From Halobacillus litoralis (GTDB lineage Bacteria; Bacillota; Bacilli; Bacillales; Halobacillaceae), in contig NZ_JAIVAJ010000008.1 in NCBI RefSeq assembly GCF_020171725.1, forward strand, positions 1-64,000: a stretch of 64,000 nucleotides of DNA, in the 5' to 3' direction. The notes below the pieces were generated by a model. It made no database searches. It was not told the DNA's origin and was given only the letters and a program-made list of their open reading frames with translations. The position numbers were made by a program, and so were the translations under genes. This document shows, piece by piece, positions 42,468 through 50,456 of this stretch. The number at the start of each line of letters is the position of its first letter. The first letter of the stretch is position 1.

Positions 42468-43112
42468 TTACAAAATAGTTTGAAGCTCTTGAACTTTGGT
42501 CATATATTTAGTGGCTTCTTCTTTCAAACGTTGAAAATCTTCTCTCGTGTGAAGCAACTTAGGATTCACAAGCTGACTTCCCACACCGACGGCATCGGCA
42601 CCATGATGGATGTAGTCCATCATATTGGCGAGGTTCACGCCGCCCGTCGCCATGACGGAGACTTGAGGCAGAGGTCCTTTGATGCTCTTGATGTGCTCAG
42701 GACCGAGACTCGAAGCCGGGAAAAGCTTCACCATCTGCGCGCCCGTTTCATAGGCCTGCACCATTTCAGTAGGGGTGAATACGCCAGGAATGTACGGCAC
42801 TCCGTAACGGTTACAGAGCTTGACGGTCGCTTCATCAAGTACTGGTGATACGATGAACGATGCGCCTGCCATGATCAGACTTCTCGCAGTCTCTGAATCG
42901 AGCACCGTCCCTGCCCCGATCATCATCCGGTCGCCCCATTCTTTATTCAGGTCCCCGATCAGCTGTTCAATGCCCGCTGTTTCTGCTGTCAACTCGACGG
43001 TACGTATGCCGCCTTCATACAGCGCTTCCATAATGGATCCGATGGTTGCGGGATCCGCTTGACGAATGACTGGAATGACTTTCGAATTCTTTACGTCTTG
43101 ATAGGTGTGCAT
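42468..43112 (-). CDS. eda: KDPG/KHG aldolase
   Basis: The 214-residue class I aldolase has the Schiff-base Lys in MVKLFPAS, the phosphate-binding MATGGVN, and an N-terminal VIPVIRQADPATI segment. It splits 2-keto-3-deoxy-6-phosphogluconate to pyruvate and glyceraldehyde 3-phosphate. With the upstream KDG kinase this completes the lower Entner-Doudoroff route. AAGGAGG precedes the ATG. Confidence 0.88.
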   Translation of the reverse strand: MHTYQDVKNSKVIPVIRQADPATIGSIMEALYEGGIRTVELTAETAGIEQLIGDLNKEWGDRMMIGAGTVLDSETARSLIMAGASFIVSPVLDEATVKLCNRYGVPYIPGVFTPTEMVQAYETGAQMVKLFPASSLGPEHIKSIKGPLPQVSVMATGGVNLANMMDYIHHGADAVGVGSQLVNPKLLHTREDFQRLKEEATKYMTKVQELQTIL

Positions 43113-43125
43113 CTCTCTCGCCTCC

Positions 43126-43680
43126 TTATTCCATATTTGCGTGGTTGGCTGTCATCTCATCATGGGTCAGAGATGAGCCGTGCTGAAGGGTGTAAATGAT
43201 GATGGCATCCAGTAAAAGGTGGACCGTTTGGTCGAACTGGTTTCCAAGTGGCTGAATCGTTTCCGGCTCGTGCGCCAGTCGTTTTTTTGTTGCGGCAGGA
43301 ACCTGAATGTGAACATCGCTCTCCCTGCCTATCGGAGAATCCGGGTTCGTTGTCACCAGCGCTACGCGGCTTGACGCTTTCTTCGCACTCTCCACTTGAT
43401 GCAGGATCGAAGTGGTCGTGCCGGATCCAGAGATGGCGAGCAATAAATCGCCTTCTGCAATGCTTGGTGTAATCGTTTCGCCTGTAACGTAAACATCGAA
43501 GCCTCCGTGCATCAGCCTCATCGCGGCTGCTTTCCCCATAAATCCAGAACGTCCTTCTCCTGTAACAAAAATGCGCTTCGCTTTGAGCAGCTCTTTAGAT
43601 AAGTCGGTCGCCTCTTGTTCCGAAATCTGACTCAATACATGGTCGATTTCACGAACGACGGTCTGCATGGTCTCTTTCAT
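43126..43680 (-). CDS. hxlB: 6-phospho-3-hexuloisomerase
   Basis: The 184-residue SIS-domain protein has RIFVTGEGRSGFMGKAAAMRLMH and LLLAISGSGTTTSI, the sugar-phosphate isomerase motifs of HxlB/PHI. It turns 3-hexulose 6-phosphate into fructose 6-phosphate. Its start overlaps the end of hxlA by 32 bp, so the two are coupled. AAAGGAGTG lies inside hxlA before the ATG. Confidence 0.87.
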   Translation of the reverse strand: MKETMQTVVREIDHVLSQISEQEATDLSKELLKAKRIFVTGEGRSGFMGKAAAMRLMHGGFDVYVTGETITPSIAEGDLLLAISGSGTTTSILHQVESAKKASSRVALVTTNPDSPIGRESDVHIQVPAATKKRLAHEPETIQPLGNQFDQTVHLLLDAIIIYTLQHGSSLTHDEMTANHANME

Positions 43681-44302
43681 AGCTTGTCATCACTCCTTTC
43701 AATTTGGCAGCTTGTTGTTGTGGGTCATCACTCTTCGTGATGCCGCTTCCCACGATGAGCGTGTCAGGTTGATGCTTTAACACATCAGGCAGCGTCTCGA
43801 GCGTCAGCCCGCCGGCAACCGCCACATCGAGATCCGGGAAGTCGCGGACAATCGAGAACATCCCGACGTCCATCCCAGCCTTTTGCTGCATATCCTTGCC
43901 GAAGTGGAGGCTGACGAGATCGACGTTTAACGCAACCAGTTCAGCCACGCGTTCTTTTGAAAAAACGCCGAGCAGATCGACCATCACGCGGCCACCATAA
44001 CCCTCGGCTACCTCCTGCATATCGATGATCGTCTGGTCTGCTGCAAAGGCCATCACGGTTGTAATGTCGGCTCCCGCTTCGAACACCTGGCGTGCTTCGT
44101 GGGCACCTGCATCACACGTTTTCATATCCGCAACAATCGTTTTGTCGGGGTATTTTTTTCGGATAGAACGAACGATGTCCATTCCATACTCTTTGATTAC
44201 TCCTGTACCGATTTCAATCCAATCGATTGATGGATCGACACTTGCGAGGATTCGATCACATTCCTCCTCCGTCAACCGGTCCAATGCCACTTGCAGATTC
44301 AT
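43649..44302 (-). CDS. hxlA: 3-hexulose-6-phosphate synthase
   Basis: The 217-residue TIM-barrel protein of the OMP-decarboxylase superfamily has VADMKTCDAGAHEA (catalytic Asp-x-Lys-x-x-Asp) and AVAGGLTLETLPDV, the phosphate loop. With hxlB it fixes formaldehyde onto ribulose 5-phosphate or runs in reverse to give ribulose 5-phosphate. The related decarboxylase UlaD is the alternative; the KTCDAG wording and the adjacent PHI gene favour HPS. Its place inside a KDG operon is unusual. Confidence 0.8.
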   Translation of the reverse strand: MNLQVALDRLTEEECDRILASVDPSIDWIEIGTGVIKEYGMDIVRSIRKKYPDKTIVADMKTCDAGAHEARQVFEAGADITTVMAFAADQTIIDMQEVAEGYGGRVMVDLLGVFSKERVAELVALNVDLVSLHFGKDMQQKAGMDVGMFSIVRDFPDLDVAVAGGLTLETLPDVLKHQPDTLIVGSGITKSDDPQQQAAKLKGVMTSYERDHADRRS

Positions 44303-44314
44303 AGCGGGTCACCT

Positions 44315-45268
44315 TTACCTTTCTACGAATTCTTTTTCACCGAGGCGGATCAATACTTCATCAAGCTCTGGGAGTCCTTCGTTGTCTCCGTTGACACTTA
44401 CGACCATCGAGCCGATCGTATTGGCGAATTCGAGTGTCCGTTTCAGTCCCCATCCTTGAAGAATACCGAAGACGAACCCTGCATCGAAGCCATCTCCTGC
44501 TCCGACAGTATCGACGACTTTCTCCGGCGGTTTGGCCGGGGCTTCGATCGTCGAGCGGCCGTCATAGCCGATTGCTCCGTCTTCTCCGCGCTTAATGGCG
44601 ATCATTGAAATGCCGTAACGTTTAAAAGCTTCGATGATGGCGCGGGGCTCTCGTTCGCCAATCAGCAGGTCCGCTTCATCCAACCCTGTTAAGATCAGAT
44701 CCACGTAAGGAAGCAGTTCCAAAATCCCTTTCCGCGCTTCCTCTTTGCTCCACAGCTTCAAGCGGATATTCGGGTCGAAGGAGATCAAGGCACCATGATC
44801 CTTCGCAATCGTAATCGCACGTTTCAAAAGTGGAATGTTTTTCTTCGGGTCGATGGCTGCGAACACGCCTGTGATGTGCAGGACTCTCGTGTTGCGGAGC
44901 AGCTGCTCATCGAGGGTCTGCTCCGTCAACGCTTCTGTCGGTGACGGGAAGCGGTAATAGAATGTACTTCCTTCTCCACTCTCGCGGACTTCCTTGAAGT
45001 TCAACGACGTGCTGTACTGATCCAGCAGCTCGACGCCTGTGAGGTCTACTCCCTCTCCTCTCGCGAAATTGCGGATGTATTTTCCGAATTCATCGTGCCC
45101 GAGGCGGCTGATCCACCCTGTCCGCAGTCCGAGGCGTGCGCTTCCGATAGCAAAGTTGAACTCCGCCCCACCTGCGCTTCTTTCAAAAGATGAAGAGAAT
45201 CTGAGTGGTCCTTTGTGAGATGGATTAAATGTAATCATCGCATCTCCGATCGTGATGACATCGAACAT
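44315..45268 (-). CDS. kdgK: 2-keto-3-deoxygluconate kinase (PfkB family)
   Basis: The 317-residue kinase has a PfkB fold: GGAEFNFAIGSARLGLRTGWISRLG near residues 33-57 and DTVGAGDGFDAGFVFGIL with the GAGD catalytic loop near residue 258. Sugar kinases of this subgroup phosphorylate 2-keto-3-deoxygluconate (KDG), and the KDPG aldolase downstream agrees. AAAGGAGGGG precedes the ATG. It directly follows the LacI gene. Confidence 0.83.
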   Translation of the reverse strand: MFDVITIGDAMITFNPSHKGPLRFSSSFERSAGGAEFNFAIGSARLGLRTGWISRLGHDEFGKYIRNFARGEGVDLTGVELLDQYSTSLNFKEVRESGEGSTFYYRFPSPTEALTEQTLDEQLLRNTRVLHITGVFAAIDPKKNIPLLKRAITIAKDHGALISFDPNIRLKLWSKEEARKGILELLPYVDLILTGLDEADLLIGEREPRAIIEAFKRYGISMIAIKRGEDGAIGYDGRSTIEAPAKPPEKVVDTVGAGDGFDAGFVFGILQGWGLKRTLEFANTIGSMVVSVNGDNEGLPELDEVLIRLGEKEFVER

Positions 45269-45283
45269 CCTTCCCCCTCCTTT

Positions 45284-46294
45284 TTATACTGAGTCTCGAA
45301 CCATCAAAGTAGGTTGGAACCTCACTTCATGGTCTGGCAGATCGAATGATTTTTTTACAATCTTCTTTAATAAAATTTCAGCTGACATTTTGCCCATCTT
45401 GAATGTGGGCTGTGCCACTGTAGTAATCGCTGGTGTATAGAAGCTGGCATAGGGTACGTCATCGATGCCGATTAAAGCCAGATCCTCAGGTATCGACAGT
45501 TGATGCTGCTTCACATATTTCAGGACTTCAGTCAGAACTAGGTCGTTCCCTGCAAGAATCGCTTCAGGACGCTCCGGCTGTTGAAGCAGATCGTGCAAGG
45601 AAGCTTGGATGTCTTCCTTGGAAGCACTTCGGATGAACTGTTCGTTTGCTTGTAACCCATGCTTCTCAAGCGCCTTCTCAAATCCGTTCAGCCTCTCCTG
45701 CCTCGGTGTGATGTGCTTCAGAATCGAAGTCGTGATCAGGCCGAATTTCCGGTAGCCTTTTTCTACAAAATGATCGACGGCAAGCATCGAAGCAAGCTCA
45801 TTCTCAAGCAGGATGGCCGGCAGTTGAATATCCGGGAACCATCGATCCAGCAGAATGATCGGGTAATCTTCTTCGACCATCTTTCTGTAAAGATCTCGGT
45901 TGTTACCTGTCGGGAAAACGATCAGGCCATCCACCTGCTTGGCGCGAAGCATTTCAATGTACCGCTTCTCTTTGTCCGGGTCGTCGTCGGCATTACATAC
46001 GATGGTATGGAAGCCTTCTTCATTGCAGACATCCTCAATCGCCCGGCTCACCTCTGTAGAGAAGGTGTGCAGAATGTTGGCTACAATCACGCCGATGGTT
46101 TTCGTGGATTTCTGCTTCAAGCTTCTCGCTACGGCGTTTGGTTGATATCCTAATTCTTCAATCGCAGCTTTGACTTTGTCTTTTGTCGCCTTGCCCATGT
46201 AGTCATAGCGTTCATTCAAATACTGTGAAACGGTACTCTTGGAAACGCCGGCATGAGCCGCGACATCTGCGATGGTTATTTTTTTCATAGTCAT
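45284..46294 (-). CDS. LacI-family transcriptional regulator (KdgR-like)
   Basis: The 336-residue protein has an N-terminal LacI helix-turn-helix (ITIADVAAHAGVSKSTVSQYLN), a hinge (YQPNAVARSLK) and a periplasmic-binding-type ligand domain. It is the first gene of the operon and probably represses it via the twin palindromes at 46314-46341. The effector is unknown and by context a sugar acid such as KDG. Position and order match KdgR-KdgK arrangements. Confidence 0.85.
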   Translation of the reverse strand: MTMKKITIADVAAHAGVSKSTVSQYLNERYDYMGKATKDKVKAAIEELGYQPNAVARSLKQKSTKTIGVIVANILHTFSTEVSRAIEDVCNEEGFHTIVCNADDDPDKEKRYIEMLRAKQVDGLIVFPTGNNRDLYRKMVEEDYPIILLDRWFPDIQLPAILLENELASMLAVDHFVEKGYRKFGLITTSILKHITPRQERLNGFEKALEKHGLQANEQFIRSASKEDIQASLHDLLQQPERPEAILAGNDLVLTEVLKYVKQHQLSIPEDLALIGIDDVPYASFYTPAITTVAQPTFKMGKMSAEILLKKIVKKSFDLPDHEVRFQPTLMVRDSV

Positions 46295-46313
46295 TTCTCC
46301 AATAAATTGAATT

Positions 46314-46341
46314 ACTAAACCGATTTAGTAAATCGATTTAG
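46314..46341 (-). promoter_or_regulatory. Twin palindromic operator before the lacI-type gene
   Basis: ACTAAACCGATTTAGT (46314-46329) and TAAATCGATTTA (46329-46340) are two adjoining palindromes whose centres are about 13 bp apart, so dimers could bind on nearly the same helix face. The likely occupant is the LacI-family protein itself. A weak cre-like stretch (TGTAAGCGC) follows near 46359. Confidence 0.65.
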
Positions 46342-46493
46342 TTAAATTAAAACATGATGTAAGCGCTTTTTCAACACTTATTTGAAAATTAACTGAAAAA
46401 TTGTCTGAAAATACGTACGATGTGAAACAATTTTCGCGCTGTATCGTATTAATAGATAGGGGTTTAAACCGGTACTATCATGAAGGTTGCCTG

Positions 46494-46528
46494 TACATAA
46501 AAAAACCGGCATGCCTCAGCACGCCAGT
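46494..46528 (-). terminator. Terminator of the hypothetical gene
   Basis: ACCGGCATGC (46505-46514) pairs with GCACGCCAGT (46519-46528) using wobble pairs. On the minus strand a run of seven T follows. It touches the stop codon of the gene upstream. Confidence 0.75.
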
Positions 46529-47106
46529 CAGGACCCTCTCGGATATAACAAATCTGCAGTTTGAGGGTCAATTGTTCTGAGCGGTCCACGAATAGCACCA
46601 AAGAGTCCTTCGAAGTCAGGAAGATCCTCATCAATATAGAAGGCGACATTTTGATAGATTTTCAATATTGCTTTCAATTGCTGTTGATCCTTCTGCGTCA
46701 TGGTGAAATCTTCATTGAACAAAAAGTCTTCGCTCATGTAGTCAATCGTTCTATTGACGTTGTGCAAAATATGTACCATTTTACTTCTGTTTGTACTTTG
46801 GGTGCTGTCTTCAAATGTCGTGATGCTGGAAAGGGTCGCATTCATATTCGTTTGATAAAAATTCACCTTCGACCAATATTTCGCGAGTGTTTCCAGGTCA
46901 GGATTCTCTCTTTCAGATATCTCAATGAATTGTTCGAGAGGTGTGGCTATGTCATCGCCATGGACCCCGACCATCATTACCCGATTTTCATTCGAACTTT
47001 CCATCCGATTGACTAGATTCGTGTGCTGCACGTGTACATAAACGCTGTAAATCAAGACCGCCAAGGATAGAATCGCGACCGGTATGGTCATTTTCGTCAT
47101 TCTCAT
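46528..47106 (-). CDS. Hypothetical membrane-anchored protein (192 aa)
   Basis: The protein has an N-terminal helix (IPVAILSLAVLIYSVYVHV) and an extracytoplasmic, largely helical domain. GGGGGA precedes the first ATG. I do not recognise it. It is divergent from rodA-like and separate from the LacI operon. Confidence 0.7.
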   Translation of the reverse strand: MRMTKMTIPVAILSLAVLIYSVYVHVQHTNLVNRMESSNENRVMMVGVHGDDIATPLEQFIEISERENPDLETLAKYWSKVNFYQTNMNATLSSITTFEDSTQSTNRSKMVHILHNVNRTIDYMSEDFLFNEDFTMTQKDQQQLKAILKIYQNVAFYIDEDLPDFEGLFGAIRGPLRTIDPQTADLLYPRGS

Positions 47107-47275
47107 ACTTGTCCCCCCTGCTCTCCTATTACGAAAATGATTATATCATTTTGCCGAGCAATATAAGTGGTTACCCTGTCGTTTCTTACGATTTTTGGTA
47201 GAATGTTGTTAATATGTAAAATGGATCGAGTTAAATGTGCCAACTAGAATGCCAGAGTAAAAAAGGATGAAATAC

Positions 47276-48430
47276 ATGAACAACACAGCAAACAGCCGAA
47301 TTCCATCAGACCTTATTCTAGTTCTTCTATTCTTCATGGCCGTCAGCATCGCGGCCCTCTACAACATGGAACAGTTCACGCAGGCCAGCGACAATTATGC
47401 CTTTAAGCAAGGGGTATGGTACGCCGTTGGTACGATGCTCGTCATTGGTGTACGTTTCTTCGATCTGCATCAATTGTATAAGTTGAGCCTTCCCGCCTAC
47501 CTGTTCGGGTTGGTCGTACTAGCGGTCCTGCTTGTCGTTGCCCAACCTATAAATGGCGCGAAAAGCTGGTTTACCCTGCCAGGAATGACACTGCAGCCTT
47601 CGGAATTCACGAAAATCACCACGATTATGTATCTGTCCGCTGTCATCGTGAACCACAAGAATAAATACGAAAAGCGCAAGTTCATGACCGACCTTTTATT
47701 ACTGTTCAAATTAATCGGCGTGATCGCGCTGCCCGTCGCACTCATTATGCAGCAGCCGGACTTCGGAACCTCTGTCGTCTATTTGGTCATTCTCGGAGCG
47801 GCTGTCATTTTCTCAGGGATCAACTGGAAGCTCATTTCCCTGACCGCTGTCCTCTTTGGAGGGATTGCGGCTGGCCTTGGGTTTGTAGCGGTTCAGTACA
47901 CAGAGTTTGCCACAGAAAACCTGCCGATTGATAAATACCAAGTCGACCGGCTCGAAACATGGATTCTTGGGGAGGAACAGCAGGCCGACGAGAGTTATCA
48001 GGTTTCGAAATCGCTTGTCGCCATCGGCTCAGGCCAGCTTTTTGGAAAAGGAATCGGAGATCTTGAAGTGTACATACCTGAGGCCCAAACCGACTTCATC
48101 TTCGCCATCATAGGAGAAAGTTTCGGATTTGTCGGGTGTTCGATCCTCATTCTCGTCTACTTCTATCTCATCTATCGACTGATGACACTGGGATTGCTCG
48201 TGCACAAGGTGGACCCGTTCGGTGCCTACTTCTGTTTCGGCTTCCTTATCATGCTTTCCGTCCATGCTTTTCAGAATATCGGGATGACGATCGGCGTGAT
48301 GCCCATCACCGGAATTCCGCTGCTTCTGATCAGCTACGGAGGAAGCTCAGTCCTTGCGACGATGCTTGGAATGGGCGTTGTGTACAGGGTTTACGAGGAG
48401 TATTTAAGGTCTAAAGAGCGGATGTTTTAG
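47276..48430 (+). CDS. RodA/FtsW-family SEDS glycosyltransferase
   Basis: The 384-residue protein has about ten membrane helices and SEDS motifs: LQPSEFTKI, MQQPDFGTSVVY, QVDRLETW and the C-terminal TGIPLLLISYGGSSVLATMLGMG. Such proteins polymerise lipid II into peptidoglycan in elongation (RodA) or division (FtsW). The lack of a cell-division cluster favours a RodA-type protein. The ATG at 47276 is preferred, since the ATG at 47267 lies against the AAAAAAGG site. An RDD protein follows. Confidence 0.88.
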   Translation: MNNTANSRIPSDLILVLLFFMAVSIAALYNMEQFTQASDNYAFKQGVWYAVGTMLVIGVRFFDLHQLYKLSLPAYLFGLVVLAVLLVVAQPINGAKSWFTLPGMTLQPSEFTKITTIMYLSAVIVNHKNKYEKRKFMTDLLLLFKLIGVIALPVALIMQQPDFGTSVVYLVILGAAVIFSGINWKLISLTAVLFGGIAAGLGFVAVQYTEFATENLPIDKYQVDRLETWILGEEQQADESYQVSKSLVAIGSGQLFGKGIGDLEVYIPEAQTDFIFAIIGESFGFVGCSILILVYFYLIYRLMTLGLLVHKVDPFGAYFCFGFLIMLSVHAFQNIGMTIGVMPITGIPLLLISYGGSSVLATMLGMGVVYRVYEEYLRSKERMF

Positions 48431-48451
48431 CGTCTGAAAAGGAGTGAGAAC

Positions 48452-48874
48452 ATGCAGCCACTTGCTGGAACGGTTGAAAGGTTGATCGCACTGATCATTG
48501 ACAACGTCATCTTAGCAACGACTGTTTTTATTATCATTAACCTATTCTCAATTGATTTTTCCCCAGTGTATCCAAATACTTACGGGTATCTCTTGGACAT
48601 CGCCTACTTCATGACCCTGCCCGCTCTCTGGGGTGGTTTCACCTTGGCGAAAAAAGCAGCGAATATCCGTATTGTGAAGGTCTCCGGGGAAAAGGTCGGT
48701 TGGTCGAACATGATCGGCCGCATCATTGGAGGCGGACTGGTCTATGCTTTATCCTTCGGCGTTGCGGCGATTGCGAGTTTCTTCATGGTTATCTTCCGGG
48801 AGGATAAGCGAGCTGTTCACGACCTGATTGGGGGAACAAAAGTCGTGAAGGTCCCTGATCTCAGGAAGCCATAG
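48452..48874 (+). CDS. RDD-family membrane protein
   Basis: The 140-residue protein has RLIALIIDNVIL at the start (Arg, Asp), two or three membrane helices and IRIVKVSGEKVGWSNMIGRI with the basic/loop motif, then DKRAVHDLIGGTKVV at the end, the RDD C-terminal wording. RDD proteins are widespread and mostly of unknown function, some linked to sodium/proton exchange. AAGGAG precedes the ATG. It starts 22 bp after the SEDS gene. Confidence 0.8.
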   Translation: MQPLAGTVERLIALIIDNVILATTVFIIINLFSIDFSPVYPNTYGYLLDIAYFMTLPALWGGFTLAKKAANIRIVKVSGEKVGWSNMIGRIIGGGLVYALSFGVAAIASFFMVIFREDKRAVHDLIGGTKVVKVPDLRKP

Positions 48875-48895
48875 GACCAGTTTAGTTCAAAAAGA

Positions 48896-48932
48896 AAGGT
48901 CCACCCCGGCTTGGGATGGACCTTCTTTTTTT
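48896..48932. terminator. Bidirectional terminator
   Basis: AAGGTCCACCCC (48896-48907) pairs with GGGATGGACCTT (48913-48924) with one mismatch. A seven-T run follows on the plus strand, and on the minus strand CTTTTTG. It serves RDD and the convergent aldo/keto reductase. Confidence 0.82.
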
Positions 48933-49917
48933 AGTTAGGAAGAGGAGCATCAGCAGAGATAAAGCCCCGGTCGACGAGCTCCGCCCAGAAATCACGCGGG
49001 ATCTCTTTTTGAATCATTTCCAAATCCTCTTTAATTCGATCCGGTCTTGTAGATCCTGGAATGACAGACTTCACAGCAGGATGAGCCGTGGAAAATTGCA
49101 GAGCAGCAGCTTTCAAACTAACCCCATACTTGTCCGCAATTTCTTTCAGTTGGTTCACCCGTCCGATGATCTCAGAGTCAGCTGGAGCGTAGTTGTAATG
49201 ATCTCCGCCAAAGAGGACTCCTGAGTTATAAGGACTTCCGATGACAAGGTCGACGCCTTGTTTTTCCGCGGTCGGCATCAGACGCTGAAGCGCACGTTCG
49301 TGCTGCAGGAGGGTGTACTGCGTAGCAGACAAGCTGATATCAGGACGATTTTCCTCAAGCTCCATAGCCAGTTCAATCGGTTCGGTCGTATTGACGCCGA
49401 GTCCCCACGATTTGATGACTCCTTCCTCACGAAGCTGGGAGAGAACGCGGAATGCTCCTGTTCTCGCTTCCTCGAACTTGGAGATCCATTCGTCACCATG
49501 AAAATCAGGAGACACATCATGCACGAATACGATGTCGAGACGATCTGTTTTCAGACGCTCCAAGCTCTGCTCAATCGATCGCTTTGTCGCATCCTCTGTA
49601 TAATCGGTGATGACTTTATTGTCGCGTGCATGGGAAAAGAGCCCTTCTTTCTCCTCTTTTTCATCCGTGACATACCGGCCGACTTTCGTGCTGAGTACGT
49701 ACTCGTCCCGGTCATACTGCGACAATACGTTCCCAAGGCGCATCTCCGCAAGCCCCGCCCCGTAAAAAGGAGCTGTATCAAAGTAGCGGACGCCTTGATC
49801 CCAAGCGGTCTGGATCGTTTGTCTCGCCTCATCTTCCGGAACCTCTCTGAACATATTCCCAAGCGGAGCTGTGCCGAGCCCCACTCTATGTTTAAGCGCA
49901 TCTTGTAACGACTTCAT
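48931..49917 (-). CDS. Aldo/keto reductase
   Basis: The 328-residue TIM-barrel protein has GLGTAPLGNMF, FDTAPFYGAGLAEMRLG (catalytic Asp/Tyr), LVIGSPYNSGVLFG and a C-terminal VIPGSTRPDRIKED NADP-binding end. It resembles the D-threo-aldose 1-dehydrogenase/L-galactose dehydrogenase subgroup. Substrate unknown. The ATG at 49917 or 49920 has AAGGTGAG upstream; a longer frame to 49950 lacks a site. Confidence 0.83.
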   Translation of the reverse strand: MKSLQDALKHRVGLGTAPLGNMFREVPEDEARQTIQTAWDQGVRYFDTAPFYGAGLAEMRLGNVLSQYDRDEYVLSTKVGRYVTDEKEEKEGLFSHARDNKVITDYTEDATKRSIEQSLERLKTDRLDIVFVHDVSPDFHGDEWISKFEEARTGAFRVLSQLREEGVIKSWGLGVNTTEPIELAMELEENRPDISLSATQYTLLQHERALQRLMPTAEKQGVDLVIGSPYNSGVLFGGDHYNYAPADSEIIGRVNQLKEIADKYGVSLKAAALQFSTAHPAVKSVIPGSTRPDRIKEDLEMIQKEIPRDFWAELVDRGFISADAPLPN

Positions 49918-50025
49918 CATGCTCACCTTCCCTTTCATAGAATCTACCACTGTATAGCCAGTTACAGGAAAAACAAAACATCAGGATCATGGTGGCAGGA
50001 CGATTGTTTTGGCTTTTCCTCCAGG

Positions 50026-50402
50026 CATATGAGGAATATCTATTTATTCTACCTTTTGAATGCTTCCACTCGGCAAAACGTCGCTTATATTCGTTTTATC
50101 TACCTTTCGACCGTTTCCACTCGGCAGAACGTCGCTTATATTCGTTTTATCTACCTTTCGACCGTTTCCGCTTCCCAAAACGTCGCTTATATTCGTTTTA
50201 TGTACCTTTCGACCACTTCCGCTTCCCAAAACGTCGTTTATATTCTTTTATTCTACCTTTTGACCACTTCAGCGCACCAAAACGTCGCTTATATTCTTTT
50301 ATTCTACCTTTTGACCGCTTCCACTCACCAGAACGTCCTTTATATTCTTTTATTCTACCTTTTGACCACTTCAGCGCACCAAAACGTTGTTTATCAGACT
50401 TT
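50026..50402. repeat. Tandem array C: 51-bp units
   Basis: Units starting with AACGTCG or a close variant lie at 50077, 50128, 50179, 50230, 50281, 50332 and 50383, each 51 bp apart, with a decayed copy before them. The conserved part reads AACGTCGCTTATATTC then TTTTATNCTACCTTT. Unit endings alternate (AGCGCACCAA in units 4 and 6, ACTCRCCAG in 1 and 5), pointing to block duplication. As 51 is a multiple of three, all frames stay open, which creates artificial repeat proteins. It fills the gap between the aldo/keto reductase and mqo (49951-50456). Confidence 0.9.
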
Positions 50403-50420
50403 GTCACGCCGCTGCACACA

Positions 50421-50452
50421 AAAAAACAGCGACACACATCATGTCGCTGTTT
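50421..50452 (-). terminator. Terminator of mqo
   Basis: AACAGCGACA (50425-50434) and TGTCGCTGTT (50442-50451) form a perfect 10-bp stem with a 7-nt loop. On the minus strand TTTTTT follows. Confidence 0.85.
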
Positions 50453-50456
50453 CTGT

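Noticed and set aside
43649..44302. 3-keto-L-gulonate-6-phosphate decarboxylase (UlaD) for hxlA
   Set aside because: The KTCDAG motif and adjacent HxlB isomerase favour hexulose-phosphate synthase, though this is not proven.
50198..50437. Lys-rich repeat protein on the minus strand
   Set aside because: Same reason as for the plus-strand frames; it lies wholly within array C.
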